From the NCBI GenBank assembly GCA_964610165.1, contig CAZSUZ010000013.1:1-40445 (forward strand): a DNA stretch of 40,445 nucleotides, given 5' to 3'. This stretch comes from MFZZ01 sp964610165. Lineage in GTDB: Bacteria > Patescibacteriota > Microgenomatia > UBA1406 > GWC2-37-13. The notes beneath the pieces are model-generated. The model had not been told where the DNA came from, did no database searches, and saw nothing but the letters and a program-made list of their open reading frames with translations. Both the position numbers and the translations under genes were made by a program. This document shows, piece after piece, positions 1 to 7,667 of this stretch. How positions within the stretch are numbered: position 1 is the first letter of the stretch; each line of letters starts with the position of its first letter.

Positions 1-1333
1 AAAAGATTTGGTTAAAATTATCACGAGCATTACGTTGTAATTGAAGAGCTTTAATTTCTGTTGCTGTCTTATCCTTTTGATAAGGTTGAACGTTTGATAC
101 ACCAAGTGAAGATTCTCCAAGAGAATTCATCATTGCCGCAACTAAAACAGAATATGTATTATTAAAGTATTGAGCAGCATTTGAACGAGACTCTACAAGT
201 CTAAAATCTGACATTGGATTATTCATTATCCAACGCGCACCTTTACCCCACTCTAATGTGTGTTGTCGAACACCTGGACCAATAGCAATTGGAGAATATA
301 GTTGCTGATTAATTTCATCAACATACTGACAAAGAAGAGCATTAATAGCTTTTTGAAGACCTTTAACTGGTTCTATTTCAGATAATCCATATAAATCATC
401 ATCTATTTGATAATAGCGAAGCATTGTGATTGGAATTTCATAATTTCCGTAAGGATTTGGAATGTCTCGAAGAATAACACCATGTTTTGGAGCAAATGTA
501 ATCCAACGATCACGTCTATATTCTGTTACTAACTCTATCGTTGTAAATGCTGGGTCTTGTCCGTATGGATCGGTTTCCAATCCTGAAATAGTTCTATTTC
601 TTGAAATCCAATTTGTTTCACGTCCTTCTCCGCCACCTTTATTTTGTCCTTGTGTTTTTGAGTTTTCTAAAGTAAGTCGAAGTTTATCTAAATTTTTATA
701 AATAGGTTTTTCTCGAGCCCCATCATTAATTCTTTTTAAGTCTTGGAGTGTTACATATTGTCTAACTTGAAACCAATTACATGATTCCATTGATGTTGCA
801 GTCAAGTCGTGTGCGATATCTCTATTATTTAAAACCTGCATGTCTGGACCATCAAAAATAACTTTATTTTTTCCATCTGTTTCGTATCTCCACTTACATA
901 ATGCAAAAGCTGCTCCATATTTTCTTGTATTCATATCCATTAGAGCCCACTTAGAAATCATTGTGCCATTGTTTGTAGCCATATCCCACTGATAATCAAG
1001 AAGAGCGTTGTTAATCTTTGCAGCTAGTGCATCAGAACCTTCACGAGGAATAAGTCTTCCTTTTGGTTTATTTGCAATAAGACGAGAAGTTTTTTCGAAT
1101 ATAAAAGTGAAGATGCGAGGATCAAAAAGAAGTGCGTCATATGGCCATTTATTTTCATCAAGCCAAGATCTAAACAGCTCATCAGCTTCATCAAAAGAAA
1201 TAGAACCAATTCTGTTTTTACCTGTTGTTCTGTTTTCTGTTTCGTCGAAACCAATATCAGAGTGCCACTTTACCTCAGTAAAGATTTCCTCTTCTTTTTT
1301 TCTACTATTGCTAATATCTGTAATTTCAGCCAT
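1..1333 (-). CDS. Phage portal protein, 3' end beyond window
   Basis: The portal forms the dodecameric ring at one capsid vertex through which DNA is packaged and leaves. The reading frame is open from an ATG at 1333 to the left edge, giving about 444 residues of an incomplete protein. It has the character of long portal proteins: an acidic and polar N-terminus, a stretch with YYQIDDDLYGLSEIEP near residue 340, then a helical segment (KGLQKAINALLCQYVDEINQ) as in the clip/stem part of portals, and a late KDKTATEIKALQLQR helix. It lies downstream of the terminase genes in the same direction, the usual head-gene order. A strong hairpin terminator and a promoter lie just upstream, so it may be expressed separately from the operon. 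The family call rests on sequence character and context. Confidence 0.8.
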   Translation of the reverse strand, partial: MAEITDISNSRKKEEEIFTEVKWHSDIGFDETENRTTGKNRIGSISFDEADELFRSWLDENKWPYDALLFDPRIFTFIFEKTSRLIANKPKGRLIPREGSDALAAKINNALLDYQWDMATNNGTMISKWALMDMNTRKYGAAFALCKWRYETDGKNKVIFDGPDMQVLNNRDIAHDLTATSMESCNWFQVRQYVTLQDLKRINDGAREKPIYKNLDKLRLTLENSKTQGQNKGGGEGRETNWISRNRTISGLETDPYGQDPAFTTIELVTEYRRDRWITFAPKHGVILRDIPNPYGNYEIPITMLRYYQIDDDLYGLSEIEPVKGLQKAINALLCQYVDEINQQLYSPIAIGPGVRQHTLEWGKGARWIMNNPMSDFRLVESRSNAAQYFNNTYSVLVAAMMNSLGESSLGVSNVQPYQKDKTATEIKALQLQRNARDNFNQIF

Positions 1334-1351
1334 ATTCTTTTTTTAAAGCCA

Positions 1352-1408
1352 TAAAAAAACCGACCACTAAAAAAATCCCCATAATGTTGGGATTTATTTA
1401 CGATCGGT
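1352..1408 (-). terminator. Nested double terminator in portal leader
   Basis: Read on the minus strand, an inner hairpin (AATCCC pairing with GGGATT, 1375-1394) is followed by a T run. An outer pairing (ACCGA 1359-1363 with TCGGT 1404-1408) encloses it and is followed by a second run of seven T. Both arms look like intrinsic terminators. They sit about 20 bases before the portal start codon and after a minus-strand promoter, so they either end the upstream operon or attenuate portal transcription. Confidence 0.7.
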
Positions 1409-1455
1409 GAATGGGTAATGTGTACCCTATGTCAACCTATATGTTTATATTAAAG

Positions 1456-1485
1456 ACTGTATCAGGTTATATCAACATTTGTCAA
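1456..1485 (-). promoter_or_regulatory. Candidate sigma70 promoter for portal gene
   Basis: On the minus strand TTGACA (1480-1485) and TACAGT (1456-1461) are 18 bases apart. The expected start is near 1449, giving a leader of about 115 bases that contains the nested terminator before the portal ATG. Confidence 0.5.
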
Positions 1486-1787
1486 TACCCTTTTTCACGC
1501 TCAAGAATAACAAGCTCATTTATCTTGTCAGATTCTTCTCCGCGAACGAACATTGCCTTCTTATTTTCAATATTTATTGTTACGGTACCATATCCGTTAC
1601 CAGTTGCAATATTGTGCAACTGTCTCATTGTTTTAATTAATACCAATGGATTAATGCTTGTTTTTTCCATTAAATCAAAAATAACAAATAGATCTGGTTT
1701 AACATTTTTTAACATCTCTCTAAATGCGTATTCGTTTTTAGATTGTTGCGTGTAATAATCTAGTTCTTCAGTTTGTTTTTTAGCCAT
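1482..1787 (-). CDS. Hypothetical protein, 101 aa
   Basis: Not recognised. The start is the ATG at 1787 (MAKKQTEEL). It is a soluble mixed alpha/beta protein with a hydrophobic core segment (DLFVIFDLME, residues 31-40) and a later TVTINIENKKAMF strand pair. It follows the two Cys-rich genes with one base between stop and start, so it is the same operon. Its stop codon overlaps the -35 element of the candidate portal promoter. Confidence 0.7.
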   Translation of the reverse strand: MAKKQTEELDYYTQQSKNEYAFREMLKNVKPDLFVIFDLMEKTSINPLVLIKTMRQLHNIATGNGYGTVTINIENKKAMFVRGEESDKINELVILEREKGY

Positions 1788-1788
1788 A

Positions 1789-1956
1789 TTAGTGATTGTG
1801 TTGGCATATTCTGCCCAACATTGTATTAGAACAAAAATTTTTAATCATGCACAACACTGGGTTGTGATCTATAAAAGACCAGTGAGTGCAACACTTACAA
1901 CAATAAGTTACGTTACAAGTATCGCAACAGTGTTTACAATGTTTACATTTTGCCAT
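1789..1956 (-). CDS. Cys/His-rich metal-binding peptide, copy B
   Basis: About 55 residues starting MAKCKHCKHCC, with a cluster of Cys and His (CKHCKHCCDTC, then TYCCKCC) and a final HNH. The spacing suggests zinc or another soft metal bound by a small treble-clef or metallothionein-like fold. It is a tandem paralogue of the gene just upstream: both share a C.HC.H.C..C..TYCCKC pattern. The ATG at 1956 was chosen because the earlier in-frame ATG at 1974 lies inside the upstream gene. Confidence 0.7.
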   Translation of the reverse strand: MAKCKHCKHCCDTCNVTYCCKCCTHWSFIDHNPVLCMIKNFCSNTMLGRICQHNH

Positions 1957-1957
1957 T

Positions 1958-2131
1958 TTAGTGTGAATGACCATGACAGTCAGAGGTACTAATTCTCCAC
2001 GTAACTGTTGGTTTTTTTATATCTTCTCCACACTTACAACAATATGTAGTCATGCAACTGGTGCAATAATGCGAACAGTGATTACAGTGTTCGTGTAAAT
2101 GTGGGCCGTGACCGTGATTATGTAATGTCAT
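1958..2131 (-). CDS. Cys/His-rich metal-binding peptide, copy A
   Basis: 57 residues starting MTLHNHGHGPHLHEHC. The N-terminus alternates His with other residues. It is followed by CNHCSHYCTSC and TYCCKCGEDI, and the C-terminus is CHGHSH. More than a third of residues are Cys or His, so metal binding is very likely. The start overlaps the end of the vWA gene by 14 bases, indicating translational coupling. Copy B directly follows and has the same central pattern but lacks the His-rich ends, so the two diverged after a tandem duplication. The function in the phage is unknown. Confidence 0.75.
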   Translation of the reverse strand: MTLHNHGHGPHLHEHCNHCSHYCTSCMTTYCCKCGEDIKKPTVTWRISTSDCHGHSH

Positions 2132-2786
2132 TTTTATTTTCCTCCTTATTTGCAAAAAAATCTTTAGTTGAATCCATTCCTCGTGAAACATTTGCTGAAT
2201 AATTAGCTGTTGACATTGCAAGGCTTCTGTACGCGTCTTTTGTTCCTGTTGCTGAAGCCTGCCAATTCATAACGTTATTAGCTGAAAATCCTAATTGGCT
2301 TGCTGTCCCCCAGGCATCTTGGTTAGCTCCCATGAACACAAATGTCCAATTACCCAACTTTTCTAATTTTTCTTTAATATCTGTTAAACACTTTTCTGTG
2401 TGCTTTGTTGATGAATTTTCTTCACCATCTGTCATAATAACTACTATATTTGCAGTTTTTTCAGTTCTTGTACTTACATCTTTATAAACGCTTTCTAAGG
2501 TTTCAACAACAGCATCATATAATGGCGTTCCACCCATTGGTATATATGTTTTGTCGCTAAGTGGCTCTACTTCAGCAACAGGTTTATTAATATGTGGAGT
2601 TTCGATACTATCTGTATCAAATAATGTAAGTGAAAGTTTAATTTTTTTACCACTATTCTTAAGTCCTAATAAATACTCGTTAAACCCATCAATTGTTGAT
2701 TGTTTAACAGAGCTCATCGAACCAGACTTATCAAGAATAAAATTAACAACCGTTGCCACGCCATTCTTCTTTTTTGTTTTTTTCAT
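2118..2786 (-). CDS. von Willebrand factor A domain protein
   Basis: 222 residues from the ATG at 2786 (MKKTKKKNGV). The vWA fold binds a divalent metal at a MIDAS site and mediates protein contacts. All MIDAS elements are visible: DKSGS at residues 19-23, Thr87 in GGTPLYDA and Asp120 in MTDGEEN. The remainder is one vWA domain plus a Gly/Asn-rich C-terminal part with no transmembrane segment. It sits in the head and packaging operon between the HD-GYP gene and the Cys-rich peptides. Stand-alone cytosolic vWA proteins of this size often act with an AAA ATPase or as stress proteins, but no such ATPase is seen here. Confidence 0.85.
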   Translation of the reverse strand: MKKTKKKNGVATVVNFILDKSGSMSSVKQSTIDGFNEYLLGLKNSGKKIKLSLTLFDTDSIETPHINKPVAEVEPLSDKTYIPMGGTPLYDAVVETLESVYKDVSTRTEKTANIVVIMTDGEENSSTKHTEKCLTDIKEKLEKLGNWTFVFMGANQDAWGTASQLGFSANNVMNWQASATGTKDAYRSLAMSTANYSANVSRGMDSTKDFFANKEENKNDIT

Positions 2787-2799
2787 ATAAATGTAATAA

Positions 2800-3387
2800 C
2801 TAATAATGATTCCAAACTTTCCAAATGTAAAACTCTTCAAAAGCATCCCTAAAACAAGGGGCATACTTCTCTTCATTCGTTCTCACAATGTCATAATAAA
2901 TTTCTTCTTCACTCTTCTGATGACCATTCCAAACTCGAGTTATCGCTGCATCGAAACTATCCGCATACGATAATAGTTGAGCAACAGGATGTATATCGTC
3001 TCCCGATATTCCAACGGGATATCCTGAACCATCATATCTCTCATGATGTTGTAAACAAACTATTTCTGCTAGTTCTCCCATATTTGCACTTCTTACAAGC
3101 TCTGCCCCAAAAACAGGATGTAATCTTCCCAGTTTGTTTTCCTCTTCTGTTCTTGTTACTTGTTTATTCAAAATAGATAAAGGGATTTGCGTCTTACCAA
3201 TATCGTGAAATAAAGCTGCTTTTCCAATTTCTTTTAAATCGTCTTGGCAGAAACCAGAAAACTCTGCTAACTTTATAGTATACATTGCCACTCGCTTAGA
3301 ATGCTCAAAAGTTGGCGTGTGGTGCTCTTTTAATTGCTGAAATAATTCTCCTCTACGCTTTATTTCTTCTATTCTTGTTTGTTCCAT
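2800..3387 (-). CDS. HD-GYP cyclic dinucleotide phosphodiesterase
   Basis: 195 residues, almost entirely one HD-GYP domain. This family hydrolyses cyclic di-GMP, and some members hydrolyse 3',3'-cGAMP, at a two- or three-iron centre. The full signature is present: His29, the HD pair (61-62), His90, the HH pair (114-115), the GYP triplet (122-124) and Asp143 in LLSYADSFDA. No sensor or receiver domain is attached, so it would act as a free cytosolic enzyme. It is encoded in the late operon between the terminase and vWA genes. Plausible roles are lowering host c-di-GMP, or removing an immune cyclic dinucleotide (CBASS). The sequence does not choose between them. Confidence 0.88.
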   Translation of the reverse strand: MEQTRIEEIKRRGELFQQLKEHHTPTFEHSKRVAMYTIKLAEFSGFCQDDLKEIGKAALFHDIGKTQIPLSILNKQVTRTEEENKLGRLHPVFGAELVRSANMGELAEIVCLQHHERYDGSGYPVGISGDDIHPVAQLLSYADSFDAAITRVWNGHQKSEEEIYYDIVRTNEEKYAPCFRDAFEEFYIWKVWNHY

Positions 3388-3390
3388 GTA

Positions 3391-3612
3391 TTATTCGATT
3401 ACTTTAGACATATGACATTTAGGACAATGTTTATATTTTATAATTGTCCCATCAGCTTTTTTAGTCATTCCCATTTCCCAACGAATTTGTTCTTCATTTT
3501 CTGGAAGAATCATTGGATGGTTAGTACAAAAAGATTTTTCGTTTCTTTTTTTAAAAGCTTCATAACGTTCTTGTGCGTATGGGTACGCCTTTTCATTCAA
3601 CATTGTTATCAT
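3391..3612 (-). CDS. Small zinc-binding protein, 73 aa
   Basis: Not recognised as a named family. It has Cys29 and His32 in SFCTNHPMI and a C-terminal CPKCHMSK knuckle, a probable zinc ribbon. A second ATG lies three codons inside (3603). It follows the TerL nuclease gene closely and precedes the HD-GYP gene by 3 bases. Confidence 0.7.
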   Translation of the reverse strand: MITMLNEKAYPYAQERYEAFKKRNEKSFCTNHPMILPENEEQIRWEMGMTKKADGTIIKYKHCPKCHMSKVIE

Positions 3613-3632
3613 AAAATCGTATTAAATTATAA

Positions 3633-4304
3633 TTATTTAAATCGCCACTTTTCTCGTTCTTGTTTCATTTCATTTGGATCATAAGAACCAAAATCAGCAT
3701 CAGGTGTCAACTGTGCAACTTGATAAGCTCCTGCTGTCGCCATTACTAAATCGTCTTTTTTGTGTGCTTTTGCTTGAGCTCTCCCCTTAACTATCATAAA
3801 AGACTTAAGTTGTCGGATTTGTTCTTCGTCATACAATTTAATCATTCCTTGATTAATGGCAAGTGACAAATCATCAAGCATTTTACGACGAGTACCGACC
3901 AATTCTCCTCCTGATAAGGCCCCAGTTGTTACCCAACCTATACTTCCTTTTTCATAAGAACCCGAACTTGACGAAAAGTCTACCATTCTAAATAAATCTG
4001 GATAATTTAATTCTTTAAGAACATAAATAGTCGCTTGACCTGTGTTACGCTCTACAGCTAACTTAGGCCACATACCTGTTGCTCTGTTTATATACTTCCC
4101 CATTGCATTTAATTCATATCCAAACTGAGAAGACTCCATGATTACGTTCATAACAATGGGACAATCGTAATATTTTTTAGAAAACACAACAGCAGCACAA
4201 AAATCTTGTGATTCAGCAGGGTCTGCAAATATGACCACCTGCTCATTTGAATCAAGCTCTCTAAATTGTCTAACTGGTGCGTATTCTTCTTTAATTTTTG
4301 CCAT
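3633..4304 (-). CDS. terL-C: Large terminase, nuclease half (split TerL)
   Basis: The RNase H-like nuclease of the packaging motor, which cuts the concatemer at the start and end of packaging. Its three acidic sites are visible: Asp28 in IFADPAES, Glu85 in AVERNTG and Asp184/Asp185 in HKKDDLVMAT. The length is 223 aa. Normally this domain is the C-terminal half of one TerL chain. Here it is a separate gene that begins 2 bases after the ATPase gene stops, in another frame, with the arrangement TAA-AT-ATG. ATG at 4304 was chosen; a TTG at 4316 is in frame but overlaps the ATPase gene. Confidence 0.88.
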   Translation of the reverse strand: MAKIKEEYAPVRQFRELDSNEQVVIFADPAESQDFCAAVVFSKKYYDCPIVMNVIMESSQFGYELNAMGKYINRATGMWPKLAVERNTGQATIYVLKELNYPDLFRMVDFSSSSGSYEKGSIGWVTTGALSGGELVGTRRKMLDDLSLAINQGMIKLYDEEQIRQLKSFMIVKGRAQAKAHKKDDLVMATAGAYQVAQLTPDADFGSYDPNEMKQEREKWRFK

Positions 4305-4306
4305 AT

Positions 4307-5224
4307 TTATGCCCAATGCCCATCAGGAGCAAATCTCCCTTTATATAAAGCTGATGGTTTATTTTTTAACATATCATCCAATATTAAAGCGTTGAAATAT
4401 GGACTACCTGATGTAACAAATGCTTCATCTGGATCTTTTGGGTATTCCTGTTTAAACATACGTTCATTTGGAAACTCTTTTCGCTTTTCATTTACCCAGT
4501 CTTCTGTATAAAATTCATCCCAACCAAAGAATCGTGGTTTATATGCTGAAAGTCTCGAACCATCTTCATTAAATTGATTAGACTGTTCCCACAATTCGTG
4601 ATAAAAATTCCCTTCTCCATTTGCTGTTGACTCAATAAATATTTTTCCTTTTCCTTGAGGAACCTGTTGTGCTGTTCCAACAACAATTTCTTGAGCTGTT
4701 ATTAGCTCTGTATCTTGATAGAATGCACACTCTGAGAACAAAATATTGGTTGCTGTTCCTCCTCGTCCTCCTACTTTAGCTCCTGCTGTTCCAATATAGA
4801 ACACTGCATTATTTTCAGCATTTTCAATAAGGTTCTTATTATCTGACTTTAAAAATTGTTGCGCTATTGTTTCGACAGGCGCATTATATTGCTTTGCTAA
4901 TTTTTCAAAGTACGCTGTAATATATGCTTTTACTTTCTTAAACAAAAGATCTGTTGAATCTTTTCTATGAGAAATACAAATAGAAACAGAATAAGGACGT
5001 AATATGAAATCTACGGCAAATAAAGCAAGTACAAAAGAAGACATACCTTCCTGACGTGCTTTTAATACAATTTCACGAACACCTTCCATTTCACCATATT
5101 CATCGGCCAACATATCGTAATATTTAGCCTGAACAGAATTAAATTTAAATTGAACAGGAATAAGTGTTTCACGGTCTGGTACGCTGAAATTATCTTCAAT
5201 AAATTTTTTATAGTTTATCTTCAT
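4307..5224 (-). CDS. terL-N: Large terminase, ATPase half (split TerL)
   Basis: 305 residues of the packaging ATPase, which docks on the portal and pumps DNA into the prohead. It has the variant Walker A (KARQEGMSS, 55-63), the Walker B/catalytic region (ILFSECAF, 161-168) and the coupling motif (FIESTANGEG, 197-205). It also has the typical QEYPKDPDEAF segment that precedes the linker to the nuclease domain, and it stops soon after that linker. Together with the next gene (223 aa) the total, about 528 aa, equals a usual intact TerL. It overlaps the end of the small terminase gene by 4 bases (ATGA). Confidence 0.9.
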   Translation of the reverse strand: MKINYKKFIEDNFSVPDRETLIPVQFKFNSVQAKYYDMLADEYGEMEGVREIVLKARQEGMSSFVLALFAVDFILRPYSVSICISHRKDSTDLLFKKVKAYITAYFEKLAKQYNAPVETIAQQFLKSDNKNLIENAENNAVFYIGTAGAKVGGRGGTATNILFSECAFYQDTELITAQEIVVGTAQQVPQGKGKIFIESTANGEGNFYHELWEQSNQFNEDGSRLSAYKPRFFGWDEFYTEDWVNEKRKEFPNERMFKQEYPKDPDEAFVTSGSPYFNALILDDMLKNKPSALYKGRFAPDGHWA

Positions 5225-5889
5225 AGTTCTTTTAATTTTCCTTTAGGCATTGCTTCTTTTACAACAGGTACTGGTATTGGCTCATCATCCTCAACTTCAC
5301 CAATCATTTCCTCATTTTCCGCAACCGCTTCACCTTCTATATAATCTGAAGCATATTGTTTATGTGCTTGTATAACATTAACAACGTTAGAAGTGCCGCC
5401 ACCTTTCGTCATAAAATCTTCATAGCCTGCAACTTTCATTAAACGATCCCACCAGTCAGGAGTCTTTGACTCTTCCATTTTTTTAATAGCAACATCAAGC
5501 ATTCGGCCATATCCATATCCTCTTTTTTCTAAATAAATTAGCCCCAATCCTTTTGCCTTTTTAAGGTACGCATGACCAAGGGCTGAAGCCGATTGAATAG
5601 TGGAACAATTAAATACGGCAAGTGCAGCTTGTGTTGCGTTCCCACCATTCTTAATAAATTCCTCTAAGAAATGTTCCATGTTTGATTTTCCCGATTGAAC
5701 AATTCCCTTTTGTGTTTCTTTAAACTTTTCACGTCTTTTTCTTCTATTTATAGCAACTACCTGTTTTCGTATGGCTTTTGGGATTCCACCACCTTTTTCA
5801 TATTGTGCCGCTATCTCCTCAGTAACAACAGGAGTTGATTTTTTTTGAGGGACTTCTTCCTTATTTTGTTCCTGATTTTCCTGTGTCAT
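5221..5889 (-). CDS. terS: Terminase small subunit
   Basis: 222 residues. TerS recognises the packaging site and regulates TerL. The N-terminus is charged and probably disordered. A helix-turn-helix region around residues 80-110 (FIKNGGNATQAALAVF, then ALGHAYLKK) has the NATQAA signature of TerS DNA-binding domains. A WWDRLMKVAGYED segment follows, then an acidic, Pro/Val-rich tail. It lies directly upstream of TerL, as expected, with a 4-base overlap. Confidence 0.82.
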   Translation of the reverse strand: MTQENQEQNKEEVPQKKSTPVVTEEIAAQYEKGGGIPKAIRKQVVAINRRKRREKFKETQKGIVQSGKSNMEHFLEEFIKNGGNATQAALAVFNCSTIQSASALGHAYLKKAKGLGLIYLEKRGYGYGRMLDVAIKKMEESKTPDWWDRLMKVAGYEDFMTKGGGTSNVVNVIQAHKQYASDYIEGEAVAENEEMIGEVEDDEPIPVPVVKEAMPKGKLKEL

Positions 5890-6259
5890 TGTTTTCAGTA
5901 ATTGGTAAATTTAAAGTTTCTGGCACCCATTGTGCAATACCATATACATTTCCACGTTCTTTTACATATTGCATACCAAATTTATCTACCTTATCTAAAA
6001 TATCATCCAATCTATTTTCATCAGTCCCTAACATTTCTTCAATTCGTGAGGCTCCACAATGTTTACATTGCCACATATATGTAGTCACTCCAAATAACAT
6101 TTTTTGAAGTATCTTTAGGTCTATGTTTGAATTTGCAATAGGACGAATAGCAGGCGCATATGTCTTCGTAGCGAATTCCCACTGATGGCTACATTCACCC
6201 GATTTCACTGGCTCTGTTGGTTGTTCGTCTTGAAATAGTTTTAAAAATTGTTGTATCAT
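5861..6259 (-). CDS. Hypothetical zinc-binding protein before terS
   Basis: 132 residues, not recognised. Cys23/His25 in GECSHQW and a CKHC knuckle at 65-68 suggest one zinc site in the first half. The second half is helical and charged (ENRLDDILDKVDKFG). It overlaps terS by 29 bases and the upstream RHH gene by 4, so it is translated together with the packaging genes. Confidence 0.7.
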   Translation of the reverse strand: MIQQFLKLFQDEQPTEPVKSGECSHQWEFATKTYAPAIRPIANSNIDLKILQKMLFGVTTYMWQCKHCGASRIEEMLGTDENRLDDILDKVDKFGMQYVKERGNVYGIAQWVPETLNLPITENNDTGKSGTK

Positions 6260-6426
6260 GATTCTGGGTCTGACTCAGGGTCTACCTGATTTAATACGGA
6301 TTTCATATGTACCATATCTCGTATAGCCTTTCGTATTGCCTCAGATCTGTTATAACGTAGAATGACACAGTAAGAATCCAAATCCTTTAGAAGGTCTGTT
6401 GGTATTGATAATATAATTCGTGACAT
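6256..6426 (-). CDS. Ribbon-helix-helix DNA-binding protein
   Basis: 56 residues from the ATG at 6426 (MSRIILSIP). The order strand (RIILSIP), helix (TDLLKDLDSYCV), turn and helix (NRSEAIRKAIRDMV) is the CopG/Arc/MetJ fold. These proteins dimerise and insert a two-stranded sheet into palindromic operators. The acidic Pro-Glu-Ser-Asp tail is unusual. It is the only obvious small repressor-type protein in the window, so it is a candidate reader of the palindromes near 10.5 kb, although nothing ties them together directly. Confidence 0.8.
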   Translation of the reverse strand: MSRIILSIPTDLLKDLDSYCVILRYNRSEAIRKAIRDMVHMKSVLNQVDPESDPES

Positions 6427-6471
6427 ATATACACCGTATATCGCTAATGAAGAAAAAGTCAAGAGGGAAAA

Positions 6472-6717
6472 TTAGAGGAGTTGTTTTAAAGAGTCTTTTA
6501 GTGCAGATTTTTTTACCTTTTCTGGGAGAGGCTCTTTTTTATATGAAGGTGAGCTATTAATGGTGAGATGACCATTTATGGTTAGTTCTGTTGTTTGTTT
6601 CATTTCTAGGTTTCCTAAAATGGTTACATTCCCATCAAAAACAATATTTTTACCAGTTATTAACACATTGCCGTCTGAGTCAACTTTATAAGAATACTTT
6701 TTTTTCTTATTTTTCAT
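6472..6717 (-). CDS. Tagged small protein 12: beta-rich body
   Basis: 81 residues. A Lys-rich start is followed by short strands in a repeating pattern (GNVLITGKNIVFDGNV, then LTINGHLTI) that resembles a bactofilin-like or beta-solenoid strip. Then a Lys/Pro/Ser linker and the C-terminal peptide ALKDSLKQLL. It is the last of twelve consecutive genes with this ending. Its ATG overlaps the stop of the upstream gene (ATGA). Confidence 0.75.
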   Translation of the reverse strand: MKNKKKKYSYKVDSDGNVLITGKNIVFDGNVTILGNLEMKQTTELTINGHLTINSSPSYKKEPLPEKVKKSALKDSLKQLL

Positions 6718-6932
6718 AAAAGAGATTTTAATGCATCAGATAATTCTTTCTTTTGTTTTTTTTGTTTTTTAGGAAGTGGCATTGAGTATTTTTCAACAAG
6801 CACAACAGAATTTCCCAGGGTTATTGGTCCTGATAATGATGATGAAGAATATCTAAGAGTAGAAATATTACTTGAGAAAGTAAAAGATTGAGCCCAATTT
6901 ATAACTAAAATACCAGGAAGTCTTGTTTTCAT
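6714..6932 (-). CDS. Tagged small protein 11: Ser-rich beta body
   Basis: 72 residues, not recognised. The first 50 residues are Ser/Thr-rich and strand-forming, followed by a Lys/Gln linker (KKQKKQKK) and the shared ending ELSDALKSLL. Starts and stops overlap its neighbours by 4 bases on both sides. Confidence 0.75.
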   Translation of the reverse strand: MKTRLPGILVINWAQSFTFSSNISTLRYSSSSLSGPITLGNSVVLVEKYSMPLPKKQKKQKKELSDALKSLL

Positions 6933-7228
6933 AAAAGTCCTTTTAAATGATTTTTTAATCCATCTATATTCATTTTTCTTTGTCTTTTTTTTGTTTCTTC
7001 TTTATCTTTTTTCATCTGTACAAAATTAAAATATTCATGTGCTGGAACTATATCCACCGTTGAGTTTTCACGATTAATAGAAAGTATTGTAAAAATATCA
7101 CGCTGGCCTGGCGCTTGAACATCCCACACGATGTTATCGCCTAACTGTACATCTCTGCCCATCTCAAAAACAAATGGAATAGTATACACAGGAATAGAGA
7201 CTTCTTCTTTTGTGAAAATTTCCTTCAT
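6929..7228 (-). CDS. Tagged small protein 10: beta-barrel-like body
   Basis: 99 residues. The body (residues 10-75) is strand-rich with evenly spaced hydrophobics (SIPVYTIPFVFEMG, FTILSINRENSTVDIVP), consistent with a small barrel such as a head-completion fold, but no family is recognised. A charged linker with many Lys, Glu and Arg leads to the shared ending GLKNHLKGLL. The ATG lies 2 bases after the upstream stop. Confidence 0.75.
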   Translation of the reverse strand: MKEIFTKEEVSIPVYTIPFVFEMGRDVQLGDNIVWDVQAPGQRDIFTILSINRENSTVDIVPAHEYFNFVQMKKDKEETKKRQRKMNIDGLKNHLKGLL

Positions 7229-7230
7229 AC

Positions 7231-7470
7231 CTACAATAAATTTTTTAACGTGTCATTTAATTTTTTCTGCTGTTCTGCTTTTTCCTGCTCTTCAATTTTT
7301 TTACGAAGCACTTCTGCCTCATTTTCTACACGCTTCACCTGTTCAAGTTCTGCCTTGTGTTGTGCGATGTGCTGAATATACCGTATGTCTACCTTAGAAA
7401 AAATAGCATGACAAAAAGGACATGTATATTCTTCAGGTGATAATAACTTTCTAATTTCATCTGCATTCAT
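7231..7470 (-). CDS. Tagged small protein 9: C2H2 finger and coil
   Basis: 79 residues. Cys17, Cys20, His34 and His38 form a C-x2-C-x13-H-x3-H zinc finger. It is followed by a long charged coiled coil (about residues 40-68) and the ending KLNDTLKNLL. The finger suggests nucleic acid or protein contact. The ending is shared with the adjacent genes, whose bodies are unrelated. Confidence 0.78.
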   Translation of the reverse strand: MNADEIRKLLSPEEYTCPFCHAIFSKVDIRYIQHIAQHKAELEQVKRVENEAEVLRKKIEEQEKAEQQKKLNDTLKNLL

Positions 7471-7667
7471 AGTAAGCCTTCTAATAAACTGGCCAACACA
7501 TCAGCCTTTTCTTCTCGCTCCTTTTGTTCTTTTCTAATTTTAATTTCTTGGCGCATCTGCTCTGCAAAACGCTCAGCTTCTTCTACTTCTTCATATTTTT
7601 TTTCGAATATAGATTCATAATAGCGACCTGGTGTGGTTTCATCTAAAAAAGAAATTGTTTCTATCAT
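7467..7667 (-). CDS. Tagged small protein 8: coiled coil
   Basis: 66 residues. After a short N-terminal segment (MIETISFLDETTPGRYY) the protein is one Glu/Lys/Arg-rich helix and ends DVLASLLEGLL. This is the variant of the shared peptide in which the usual Lys is Glu. It overlaps both neighbours by 4 bases. Confidence 0.75.
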   Translation of the reverse strand: MIETISFLDETTPGRYYESIFEKKYEEVEEAERFAEQMRQEIKIRKEQKEREEKADVLASLLEGLL

